Below are positions 1 through 5,816 of a DNA stretch of 8,321 nucleotides, piece by piece. The stretch is from the NCBI GenBank assembly GCA_049522565.1, contig JBEKNT010000308.1:1-8321 (forward strand). Direction: 5' to 3'. Both the position numbers and the translations under genes were made by a program. The DNA is from JASHVB01 sp049522565 (lineage in GTDB: Bacteria > Pseudomonadota > Alphaproteobacteria > Acetobacterales > Acetobacteraceae). Each line of letters starts with the position of its first letter. The stretch's first letter is position 1. Below the pieces are notes generated by a model. The model saw nothing but the letters and a program-made list of their open reading frames with translations, did no database searches and was not told the DNA's origin.

Positions 1-372
1 GCCTATTCCCTTGAGCGCGAACCGCATGTCGTTGATGAAAAGGAGCCGGATATTCGGATGCGGGCTCCAAAGACGGATGCCAGTGTGCCGATCGAAATCA
101 AAGTTGCAGAGAGCTGGGCGCTTCCCGAACTGGAAGCAGCACTCACCGATCAACTGATCGGGCGCTATCTGCGCGCATACAACGCCAGCCACGGCTTGCT
201 GCTCTTGGTGCATCAGAAAGCCCGACCGCGTGGCTGGCAAGCTCCCGATGGGCACTGGTTGAGTTTCCCTGAGGTCGTCGCCGATCTGCGAGGAATGGCT
301 GATGCCATCGCCGCGACCGCACCTGATGAGCCACAGTGCCGGATCGCGGTGCTCGATGTTTCCAGCCTCTGA
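1..372 (+). CDS. C-terminal fragment of a PD-(D/E)XK nuclease-like protein
   Basis: The frame is open from the first base and stops at TGA 370-372, giving the last 123 residues of a protein that begins outside the window. Visible residues fit a PD-(D/E)XK nuclease core: D17 in 'EPDIRM', then E32-x-K34 in 'VPIEIKVAES', a helix carrying Q51 and Y56 ('QLIGRY', close to the QxxxY element of RecB-like nucleases), and a hydrophobic strand 'HGLLLLVHQ'. The tail 'CRIAVLDVSSL' resembles the ends of a family of large bacterial proteins, often NTPase or defence-linked, that finish with this domain; that family link is from memory. The inferred role is a DNA-cleaving or degenerate nuclease module of a larger defence-type protein. 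The N-terminal domains, and so the true function, cannot be seen. An unrelated protein with a nuclease-like fold is the main alternative. Confidence 0.65.
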   Translation, partial: AYSLEREPHVVDEKEPDIRMRAPKTDASVPIEIKVAESWALPELEAALTDQLIGRYLRAYNASHGLLLLVHQKARPRGWQAPDGHWLSFPEVVADLRGMADAIAATAPDEPQCRIAVLDVSSL

Positions 373-440
373 GCAACCGGGTGGCCCGGCAGCCGGCATT
401 CCCACCGGGACCGCAGGCGACCTTGTTCCCTGTACGGAAT

Positions 441-479
441 GTCCGTTTCCGCTTAAGGCCGAATCAGAAGCGGACGGAC
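441..479. repeat. Imperfect inverted repeat (possible hairpin)
   Basis: GTCCG (441-445) pairs with CGGAC (475-479) and CCGCTT (449-454) pairs with AAGCGG (468-473), with unequal bulges (ttt against a) between the two stems and a 13-nt loop. It lies about 70 bp past the stop of the nuclease-like gene. It could be a factor-assisted terminator or a remnant of an intergenic repeat. There is no T-tract. Confidence 0.45.
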
Positions 480-591
480 CTGTAGCCACCCACTGCTGCC
501 CGAGCGGCCTGCCAGAGCAACGTCCGCTGTCGGGAACCGACGCTGATCGGCGGAACGACCACCATGGGCGCGAAGCGGCCGGTGGGGCAGT

Positions 592-615
592 GGGGATTGA
601 ACGTCCGCAATCCCC
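592..615. terminator. Perfect 8-bp hairpin, possible terminator or repeat
   Basis: GGGGATTG (592-599) and CAATCCCC (608-615) form a perfect 8-bp stem with an 8-nt loop. No T-run follows on the plus strand. It may end transcription from the upstream gene or be part of a repeat; the structure is clear but its role is inferred. Confidence 0.4.
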
Positions 616-753
616 CCAAGGCGGCGGTAGGGGCCGGCAGCAGCTACAGCCGCTCCCCGCCCCAAGCCGCAACAGCAGTGCCCCTTGCGTGAACCGCCGC
701 GTCCGACCGATTGCCTACACCCAACCCGCCCCGCTACCCCAGGGCGAGTTTCC

Positions 754-788
754 TTGACATGACACCGCATCTTCCTGCCAGACTGCGT
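754..788 (+). promoter_or_regulatory. Possible promoter for the miaB operon
   Basis: A consensus -35 hexamer TTGACA is present at 754-759. No good TATAAT-like -10 is found 16-18 bp downstream, so this is weak as a sigma-70 promoter. It is the best -35 match upstream of miaB and sits about 145 bp before its start codon. Confidence 0.25.
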
Positions 789-891
789 GCCGAAGCTCGG
801 AGGGTTCCCCAGCACTGCCCCGCTTGACCGCGCCGACCCGGACGACGATTTCTCCTGCCCCCCGCGCCGGGGTGGTCTGGCCGGGTTGGGC

Positions 892-895
892 GGAG
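892..895 (+). promoter_or_regulatory. Ribosome binding site fixing the miaB start
   Basis: GGAG lies 8 nt before the ATG at 904. It supports that start over the in-frame GTG at 787, which would add 39 residues of low-complexity sequence not expected in the family. Confidence 0.55.
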
Positions 896-903
896 CTTGG
901 TCG

Positions 904-2304
904 ATGACCCTGCAAAACGGCGGCAACACAACCGTAACTGGTCGCAAGCGCCTGCACGTGATCACCTGGGGTTGCCAGATGAACGTGTATGACAGCGCCC
1001 GGATGGCCGACGTCCTCGCCCCGCTGGGCTATGCCCCGGCCGAGGCGCCCGACGGCGCCGACATGGTTATCCTCAACACCTGCCATATCCGGGAAAAGGC
1101 GGCGGAGAAGGTGTTCTCCGAGCTGGGCCGCCTGCGCCGGTTGCAGGAAGCGCGCGCGGCGCAAGGCGGGCGGATGATCCTCGCCGTCGCCGGCTGCGTC
1201 GCCCAGGCGGAAGGCGCCGAGATCCTGGCACGCGCGCCCTATGTAGACATCGTGCTCGGGCCGCAGACCTACCACCGCCTGCCGGAGATGGTCGCCCAAG
1301 CGGCGCGGGCCGCCCACGGCGACAAGGCCGGCGCGGTGCTCGACACCGAGTTCCCCCCGGAATCGAAGTTCGATCTGCTGCCCGACGCCGCCGCGCCGCA
1401 AGGCGTCAGCGCCTTCCTCACCATCCAGGAAGGCTGCGACCGGTTTTGCAGCTTCTGCGTCGTGCCCTACACCCGCGGCGCCGAGCAAAGCCGCCCGGCC
1501 GCCGCCATCATCGCCGAAGCCCGCCGCCTGCTGACCCAAGGCGCCCGCGAGATCACCCTGCTCGGCCAGAACGTCAACGCCTGGCACGGCGAGGCGCCGG
1601 GCGGCGGCACATGGGGCCTCGGCCGGCTGATCCGGGAACTGGCCGACCTGCCCAACCTGTTGCGGCTGCGCTACGCCACCTCCCACCCGCGCGACATGGG
1701 GGAAGAACTCATCGAGGCGCATCGCGACGTGCCGGCGCTGATGCCGTTTCTCCACCTGCCGGTGCAGGCCGGTTCCGACCGTGTGCTGGCGGCGATGAAC
1801 CGCAAGCACACGGCAGCGGATTACCGGCGCATCGTGGACCGGCTGCGCGCTGCCCGGCCCGACATCGCCCTGTCGTCCGACTTCATCGTCGGCCACCCCG
1901 GCGAGACGGACGCCGACTTCGCCGCCACCCTCGACCTGGTGCGCGCCATAGGTTTCGCCCAGGCGTACAGCTTCCGCTACTCCCCCCGCCCCGGGACCCC
2001 GGCCGCCGGTGCCCCCGGCCAGGTGCCGGAGCCGGAAAAGGAGCGCCGGTTGCAGGAACTCCAGGCGCTCCTGCGGGCGGAACAAGCGCGCTTCAATGCC
2101 GGCTGCGTCGGGCTGACCCTGCCGGTGCTGTTCACCGGCCCCGGCCGCCATCCCGGCCAGGTGGTCGGACGTTCACCCTTCCTTCAGCCGGTGCATGTAA
2201 CCGGTGCCGCAGGGCTGGTCGGCACGGAAACACCGGTGCGAATCGTCGCCGCACTCCCCAATTCATTGGCTGCAACCCTCGAGAAGGAGCGAGCCTGCGC
2301 TTGA
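904..2304 (+). CDS. miaB: tRNA-2-methylthio-N6-isopentenyladenosine synthase MiaB
   Basis: This 466-residue radical-SAM methylthiotransferase adds the 2-methylthio group to i6A at position 37 of tRNAs reading UNN codons, using S-adenosylmethionine and two iron-sulfur clusters in the cytoplasm. The N-terminal MTTase domain shows its three cluster cysteines: C24 (TWGCQMN), C60 (NTCHIREKA) and C98 (AGCVAQAEG). The radical-SAM triad C178/C182/C185 is in 'GCDRFCSFCVVPYTRG'. Further family signatures are 'TLLGQNVNAW' (about 218-227), 'HLPVQAGSDRVL' (about 284-295) and 'DFIVGHPGET' (about 326-335). A TRAM RNA-binding domain occupies about 395-455. The length is normal for MiaB. The ATG was chosen from the GGAG 8 nt upstream and because conserved sequence begins soon after. 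It is the first gene of the operon and its TGA overlaps the phoH start. All key residues are present, so it should be active. The 'NTCHIREKA' and 'TRGAEQSR' patterns favour MiaB over MtaB or RimO. Confidence 0.96.
   Translation: MTLQNGGNTTVTGRKRLHVITWGCQMNVYDSARMADVLAPLGYAPAEAPDGADMVILNTCHIREKAAEKVFSELGRLRRLQEARAAQGGRMILAVAGCVAQAEGAEILARAPYVDIVLGPQTYHRLPEMVAQAARAAHGDKAGAVLDTEFPPESKFDLLPDAAAPQGVSAFLTIQEGCDRFCSFCVVPYTRGAEQSRPAAAIIAEARRLLTQGAREITLLGQNVNAWHGEAPGGGTWGLGRLIRELADLPNLLRLRYATSHPRDMGEELIEAHRDVPALMPFLHLPVQAGSDRVLAAMNRKHTAADYRRIVDRLRAARPDIALSSDFIVGHPGETDADFAATLDLVRAIGFAQAYSFRYSPRPGTPAAGAPGQVPEPEKERRLQELQALLRAEQARFNAGCVGLTLPVLFTGPGRHPGQVVGRSPFLQPVHVTGAAGLVGTETPVRIVAALPNSLAATLEKERACA
2284..2289 (+). 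promoter_or_regulatory. Ribosome binding site for phoH inside the miaB end
   Basis: AAGGAG lies within the last codons of miaB, 11 nt before the proposed TTG start at 2301. The spacing is slightly long, but it is the only strong Shine-Dalgarno match near the junction and points to coupled translation. Confidence 0.4.
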
Positions 2305-3356
2305 GCCAGACCAGTTTCATCGCGTCTTCCACCCCTCCCGCGTCCGGCGGCAAGGCCGTGACCCTCCAATTCTCCGACAACACGCTGTTGCCGCTGCTGC
2401 TGGGTGACCACGACCGTCACTTGGTGCGGATCGAGCAAGCGATGGGCGTGCGCCTGTCGTGTCGGGGCAATCGCGTGGCGATCGCCGGGGATGCGGCGCG
2501 CGTGGACGCGGCACAGAGCATGTTGCAGGGGCTGTGGCGGCGGCTGGAACGCGGGGAAAGCGTCGGGCGGACGGAGGTGGAAACGGCGATCCGGCTGGCC
2601 GAAGCGGACAGCGACCCTCGGCTGCCGCTGTCGGACCTGCCGGCGATCCGCACCCGCCGCGGCGCGGTGGCGGCGCGCAGTGCCGGCCAGGCGGCGTATA
2701 TGGAGGCGCTGGCCACGCATGACATGGTGTTCGGCGTCGGCCCGGCCGGCACCGGCAAGACCTACCTCGCGGTCGCGCAGGCGGTGGCGATGCTGCAAGC
2801 CGGCAAGGTGGATCGTATCGTGCTGTCGCGCCCGGCGGTGGAGGCCGGCGAACGCCTGGGGTTCCTGCCGGGCGACATGAAGGAGAAGGTCGATCCCTAC
2901 CTGCGTCCGCTCTACGATGCACTGCACGACATGATGCCGGCCGAGCAAGTGATCCGGCGGATGAACAACGGCGAGATCGAGGTCGCGCCGCTGGCCTTCA
3001 TGCGCGGCCGGACGCTGGCGCATTGCTATGCGATCCTGGACGAGGCGCAGAACACCTCCGCGATGCAGATGAAGATGTGGCTGACGCGGATGGGCGAGGG
3101 CACCCGCATGGTGGTCACCGGCGACATGACGCAGGTGGATTTGCCGCCCGGCGTCACCTCCGGCCTGCGCGATGCGCTGGACACGCTGGAGGGCGTGCCG
3201 GGCATCGAGGTGGTGCGGTTCGACAAGCGTGACGTGGTGCGGCATCCGCTGGTGGCGCAGATCGTCGATGCCTATGACCAGCGCGCGGCGGCGCAGGGGG
3301 ACAAAAGGCGCGAGGCACGACGCTCGCGCGAGAGTAGCGATGGAACCGGGAAGTAG
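2301..3356 (+). CDS. phoH: PhoH-family (YbeZ-like) ATPase
   Basis: A 351-residue PhoH-like P-loop NTPase. The family pairs with YbeY in rRNA maturation and RNA metabolism; the E. coli homologue in this operon is YbeZ. The N-terminal part (about 20-110) carries 'TLQFSDNTLLPLLLGDHD' and a KH-like region. The ATPase core has Walker A 'GPAGTGKT' (147-154), the family block 'LSRPAVEAGERLGFLPGD' (175-192) and Walker B 'AILDEAQN' (244-251), followed by 'VVTGDMTQVDLP' (271-282). The C-terminal tail (about 328-351) is basic and variable. The start is uncertain. The chosen TTG overlaps the miaB stop as TTGA and has AAGGAG upstream; a GTG at 2358 would give a protein 19 residues shorter that still holds the conserved part. 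The 3' end overlaps ybeY by 17 bp. The family call is very safe; only the start is in doubt. Confidence 0.93.
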   Translation: MSQTSFIASSTPPASGGKAVTLQFSDNTLLPLLLGDHDRHLVRIEQAMGVRLSCRGNRVAIAGDAARVDAAQSMLQGLWRRLERGESVGRTEVETAIRLAEADSDPRLPLSDLPAIRTRRGAVAARSAGQAAYMEALATHDMVFGVGPAGTGKTYLAVAQAVAMLQAGKVDRIVLSRPAVEAGERLGFLPGDMKEKVDPYLRPLYDALHDMMPAEQVIRRMNNGEIEVAPLAFMRGRTLAHCYAILDEAQNTSAMQMKMWLTRMGEGTRMVVTGDMTQVDLPPGVTSGLRDALDTLEGVPGIEVVRFDKRDVVRHPLVAQIVDAYDQRAAAQGDKRREARRSRESSDGTGK

Positions 3357-3792
3357 ATGCCCCGCGCAAGCGGGGAACCAGAACGTTGAGGTGATCGTCG
3401 CCGAGCCGGCCTGGCGACGGCTGGTGCCCCGGGCGGCGGCTGTGGCTGCCCGCGCCGCGCGTGCGGCCGGGGCGGCGGGCACCGTGGTGCTGGCCGGCGA
3501 CCGCGCGGTGCAGCGGCTGAACGCGCGGCATCGCGGCCGCAACAAGCCGACCAATGTGCTGACCTACACCGCGCCGGCGGAGGAAATCATCCTGGCGCTG
3601 GGCGTGGTGCGCCGCGAGGCCGCCGCCGCTGCCCGCCGCCCGGCGCACCACCTGGCGCATCTGGTGGTGCATGGCGCGCTGCACTTGGCCGGGCACGACC
3701 ACCACCACGCCGGCGAGGCGCGGCGGATGGAGCAGGCGGAGGCTCGGATCTTGCACCGGCTCGGCGTGCCCAACCCGTGGAAGCGCGCATGA
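3340..3792 (+). CDS. ybeY: Endoribonuclease YbeY (rRNA maturation factor)
   Basis: A 150-residue zinc metalloprotein of the UPF0054/YbeY family, which acts in 16S rRNA 3' end processing and ribosome quality control. The metal site fits H-x3-H-x5-H: H111, H115 and H121 in 'VVHGALHLAGHDH'. The family block 'GRNKPTNVLTY' is at 67-77. Two features are slightly unusual. The segment between 'TNVLTY' and 'ALGVVRREA' is shorter than in E. coli YbeY, and the usual Tyr of 'GYDH' is His. The start is uncertain: ATG 3340 lies inside the end of phoH with GAGAG 5 nt upstream, while GTG 3391 would remove 17 residues that include a palindromic insert-like sequence and look unlike the family. The stop overlaps the corC start as ATGA. 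Identity is firm. Confidence 0.92.
   Translation: MEPGSRCPAQAGNQNVEVIVAEPAWRRLVPRAAAVAARAARAAGAAGTVVLAGDRAVQRLNARHRGRNKPTNVLTYTAPAEEIILALGVVRREAAAAARRPAHHLAHLVVHGALHLAGHDHHHAGEARRMEQAEARILHRLGVPNPWKRA
3360..3375. repeat. GC hairpin at the phoH/ybeY junction (REP-like)
   Basis: CCCCGC (3360-3365), loop GCAA (3366-3369) and GCGGGG (3370-3375) form a perfect 6-bp stem capped by a GNRA-type tetraloop. The flanks carry a short direct repeat, GGAACC at 3342-3347 and 3374-3379. The look resembles short intergenic palindromic repeats common in alphaproteobacteria ('GATGCCCCGC...GCGGGG'). It lies 3 bp past the phoH stop and within the first codons of ybeY if the ATG at 3340 is used. Confidence 0.55.
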
Positions 3793-4688
3793 GCGGGGGG
3801 ACCATCCGCCCCGGGCTGATGGCGCGGCTGCGCGGGCTGCTGCGCCGCCGCCATGCCGAACAGTCCCTGCGCGACTCGATCGCCGAGCTGGTGCAGGAGG
3901 CGGCCGAGGCGCAGGTGCTGCCGGGCGAGCCGCCCGAACTGGACCGGCACGAACGGCTGCTGATCGCCAACGTGCTGCGGCTGCGCGAGACCACCGCGGC
4001 CGACGTGATGGTGCCGCGGGCCGACATCGTGGCGATGCGCGCCGACGCCACTCTGGCGCAGGCGATCGAGCAATTCCGCACCGAGGGCCACTCGCGCATG
4101 CCGGTCTATCAGGAGCAACTGGACGACGTGGCGGGGATGATCCACCTGAAGGACGTGTTCGCCTATATCGGCCGGCCGGAGGCATTCTCCGTCGAGGCGA
4201 TCATGCGCAAGCCGCTGCTGGTGGCGCCGCAACTGCCGGTGCTGGACCTGCTGTTGCAGATGCGCCAGGCGCGCATGCACCTGGCGCTGGTGGTGGACGA
4301 ATACGGCGGCATCGACGGGCTGGTGACGATCGAGGACCTGGTCGAGACAATCACCGGCGACATCGCCGACGAGCATGACGACGACGACGTGACCATGGTG
4401 ACGGAACGGCCGGACGGCTCGCTGGACGTGAACGCGCGGCTGCCGGTGGAGGCGTTCGAGGAGAAGCTCGGCCCGGTGCTGAGCGAGGACGAGCGGGACG
4501 CGGACATCCATACGGTGGGCGGGCTGGTGTTCACGCTGGCCGGGCGGGTGCCGGCGAAGGGCGAGGTGGTCAGCCACCCGTCGGGCATCGAGTTCCGGGT
4601 GCTGGACGCGGACCCGCGGCACATAAGGCGGCTGCGGGTGCGGCGGCCGGCGGCGGATGGTGCGCCGACGCAGGCGGCGGCGGAGTAG
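3789..4688 (+). CDS. corC: CorC/TlyC-type CBS-domain protein (YbeX-like)
   Basis: A 299-residue soluble protein of the CorC/YbeX family. The family was linked to magnesium/cobalt efflux with CorA, and E. coli YbeX has more recently been tied to ribosome metabolism. Two CBS domains are visible, about 70-125 ('ADVMVPRADIVAM' to 'GMIHLKDVF') and about 136-192 ('VVDEYGGIDGLVTIEDLVE'), followed by a transporter-associated CorC_HlyC domain at about 205-285 ('VNARLPVEAF' to 'HTVGGLVFTLAGRVP'). There is no N-terminal DUF21 membrane domain, so it is the short CorC form, close to E. coli CorC in size. An acidic run 'DEHDDDD' (194-200) links the CBS pair to the C-terminal domain. The ATG overlaps the ybeY stop by 4 bp and is preceded by GGAAG. 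It is the last operon gene seen and is followed by a strong hairpin. Confidence 0.94.
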   Translation: MSGGTIRPGLMARLRGLLRRRHAEQSLRDSIAELVQEAAEAQVLPGEPPELDRHERLLIANVLRLRETTAADVMVPRADIVAMRADATLAQAIEQFRTEGHSRMPVYQEQLDDVAGMIHLKDVFAYIGRPEAFSVEAIMRKPLLVAPQLPVLDLLLQMRQARMHLALVVDEYGGIDGLVTIEDLVETITGDIADEHDDDDVTMVTERPDGSLDVNARLPVEAFEEKLGPVLSEDERDADIHTVGGLVFTLAGRVPAKGEVVSHPSGIEFRVLDADPRHIRRLRVRRPAADGAPTQAAAE

Positions 4689-4703
4689 GGGTTTGGTTGG
4701 CTT

Positions 4704-4728
4704 CCCTCTCCCGCTTCGCGGGAGAGGG
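4704..4728. terminator. Strong 11-bp hairpin of REP-like type, likely operon terminator
   Basis: CCCTCTCCCGC (4704-4714) and GCGGGAGAGGG (4718-4728) are perfectly complementary with a 3-nt loop, 15 bp after the corC stop. The continuing 'TTGGGTGAGGGT' tail matches, from memory, a widely dispersed proteobacterial intergenic repeat whose other-strand translation typically reads 'HPTLSREAGEG'. It probably ends the operon transcript, or stabilises its 3' end, although no T-tract follows. Confidence 0.7.
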
Positions 4729-4752
4729 TTGGGTGAGGGTGCCGCGAACAGC

Positions 4753-4925
4753 TCAGGCTTCTTCGCCAGGCTCTTTCAACAGTGCCCCTATCTGAGCGCG
4801 CCAGCCGGGAAGCTGGGACTGAACAGCGTCCCACACCGCGGTGCCGGCGTCGAACGTGAGTTCGTGACAATCGGCGAGGCAATGAGCCAGCCCGACATCG
4901 TGGCAGGGATTTCGAACATGCGGCG
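4753..4925 (-). other. Unassigned short remnant after the CoA-transferase fragment
   Basis: Homology to the CoA-transferase family stops near 4926. Beyond it, the minus strand has a frame ending at the TGA complement 4753-4755 whose translation looks protein-like ('ELTFDAGTAVWDAVQSQLPG', then a short acidic end). The frame has no good start and runs out of frame with the CoA-transferase segment. It may be the tail of another decayed gene joined here by a deletion, or chance coding in GC-rich DNA. I do not recognise the family. Confidence 0.3.
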
Positions 4926-5293
4926 CATCACGGCAACGTCAATCGGATCATTGAAGCGTCTGTAATAATCCGGGATTTCTCCAAGATTGACAGGAACGTA
5001 ATGACTAATTCCAGCATCATGCTTCTTGCGATCATAGCCCGAGAAATGCCAGCTAAACCAAAAGAAGTGTTCGCCGTCGGGACGGCCTCCAGAACGGCGC
5101 GCGGCTTCATGGAAATGCAGGAGCGAATTTTGACGTTTCTGAGTCCTGCCTTCCGAGCGGCCAATGCCTTGTCGAATACATCCGGCTGACAAAGAGTGAT
5201 ACCGTAGTCGATCCAATCGCCTGAGCGCACCAGACCCGCGGCTTCGGCAGCCGTGATATCCCGAGTTTCCTTGCTACTTGCGTTCCTCCGCAT
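4926..5293 (-). pseudogene. Truncated, frameshifted acetyl-CoA hydrolase/transferase-family gene
   Basis: The minus strand starts at ATG 5293-5291 with AGGGGG and GGAG upstream. The frame encodes a clear N-terminus of a family I CoA-transferase/acetyl-CoA hydrolase: 'ITAAEAAGLVRSGDWIDYG', 'CQPDVFDKALAARKAGLR', 'MKPRAVLEAVP'. Near 5080-5087 the homology leaves this frame and continues in another as 'DGEHFFWFSWHFSGYDRKKH', 'AGISHYVPVNLGEIPDYYRR' and 'DPIDVAVM', which fits loss of a single base. Family homology then ends at about 120 residues, whereas full members have about 430-550, and the catalytic glutamate lies in the missing C-terminal part. It cannot make a working enzyme as read, unless the frameshift is a sequencing error, and it would still be truncated. 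The sequence is less GC-rich than the neighbouring operon. Confidence 0.8.
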
Positions 5294-5375
5294 TTGCTCC
5301 GTCCCCCTCGGGCTGTTATCCGCCCGATGAACACCGGCCCATACACTGGAGGGAAGGCTCGCCGCCCACCCAAAC

Positions 5376-5395
5376 CTGTTGCTAATCTAGAACAG
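5376..5395. promoter_or_regulatory. Possible operator CTGTT-N10-AACAG
   Basis: A dyad of 5-bp arms spaced by 10 nt lies about 80 bp upstream of the CoA-transferase pseudogene start on the minus strand. Size and spacing would suit a dimeric repressor, but short arms like these occur by chance. Confidence 0.2.
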
Positions 5396-5713
5396 AGCAC
5401 CTCGGGAGCGCAAGCGCCTCCTCACGCGGCTTCCCGCTGATTCCGGCCCCGACGGATATCCCTCATATTGCATTGCGGTAGTTCGTTCACGAGCCTGGCC
5501 GGACCGCCGGCGATTCAGGCAGCGGCCTTGCGGGAAGGCGACGCGCGCGGCTCCCCAGATCATTCGCCGACATAGGATTTAGGACAATATCATATGTAGA
5601 AACTGCCCGCCCCATTGGTACGGATATTGGCCGTGTGCATCGAGAGCCGCTTCATCGACTATCCCCTGGTCATCGCCGCACGACGATGCAGCAACCCAAG
5701 CTCCGCTGTCGCC

Positions 5714-5737
5714 TCATCGCGCGGATCACGCGAATGA
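5714..5737 (-). terminator. Imperfect hairpin downstream of the 196-residue gene
   Basis: TCATCGCG (5714-5721) pairs with CGCG-a-ATGA (5729-5737) with one bulged A and a 7-nt loop. It lies about 80 bp past the stop of the minus-strand gene at 5817. No T-tract follows on the minus strand, so a terminator role is tentative. Confidence 0.25.
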
Positions 5738-5816
5738 TGACGTTCTGCAATGGGATCGTCCAATAGCGTTTAGTGGCCTGGCCCGTGTATCGCCATGTTC
5801 GTTGGCCAAAAGCGTC

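Larger units (their letters stand above)
373..753. other. Non-coding gap with hairpins, no convincing gene
   Basis: This stretch lies between the nuclease-like gene and the miaB promoter region. Open frames cross it on both strands, but their translations are low-complexity and rich in Arg, Gly and Pro, with no recognisable domain and no good ribosome binding site. The motif CGTCCGC recurs near 511 and 602, and a related form with extra bases lies near 442. Together with the hairpins listed separately, this suggests decayed alphaproteobacterial intergenic repeat DNA rather than genes. Confidence 0.5.
5294..5816. other. Intergenic stretch, no gene seen
   Basis: Neither strand carries a frame of useful length with a ribosome binding site and protein-like translation. 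The right-hand part holds a short minus-strand frame around 5670-5765 with no start and no known domain. The base composition is visibly lower in GC than the core operon. Two inverted repeats are listed separately. The region contains the upstream DNA of the CoA-transferase pseudogene and the downstream DNA of the 196-residue orphan gene. Confidence 0.5.

Noticed and set aside
302..757. Plus-strand frame between the nuclease-like gene and miaB
   Set aside because: It starts inside the preceding gene in another frame, has Pro/Gly-rich sequence with no domain, and lies over hairpins.
787..903. GTG at 787 as an earlier miaB start
   Set aside because: It adds 39 residues unlike MiaB N-termini, and the ATG at 904 has a well placed GGAG.
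824..907. Short 27-codon frame ending in ATGA overlap with the miaB start, as a leader peptide
   Set aside because: It would need a TTG start without a clear ribosome binding site and has no recognisable feature; chance is likely.
715..2151. Long minus-strand open frame opposite miaB
   Set aside because: It mirrors the codon bias of miaB, has a repetitive Gly/Arg/Ala-rich translation and no domain; the plus strand encodes an intact MiaB with all cysteines.
1446..2300. Upstream extension of phoH across the miaB coding region
   Set aside because: The translation before 2301 is an Arg/Pro/Ala-rich shadow of miaB; PhoH similarity begins only after the miaB stop.
2184..3554. Long minus-strand open frame opposite phoH
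   Set aside because: It is a mirror of GC-rich third positions in phoH; the translation is His/Arg-rich without a recognisable family.
3564..4622. Long minus-strand open frame opposite ybeY and corC
   Set aside because: It spans two well supported plus-strand genes and has a low-complexity His/Arg/Gln-rich product.
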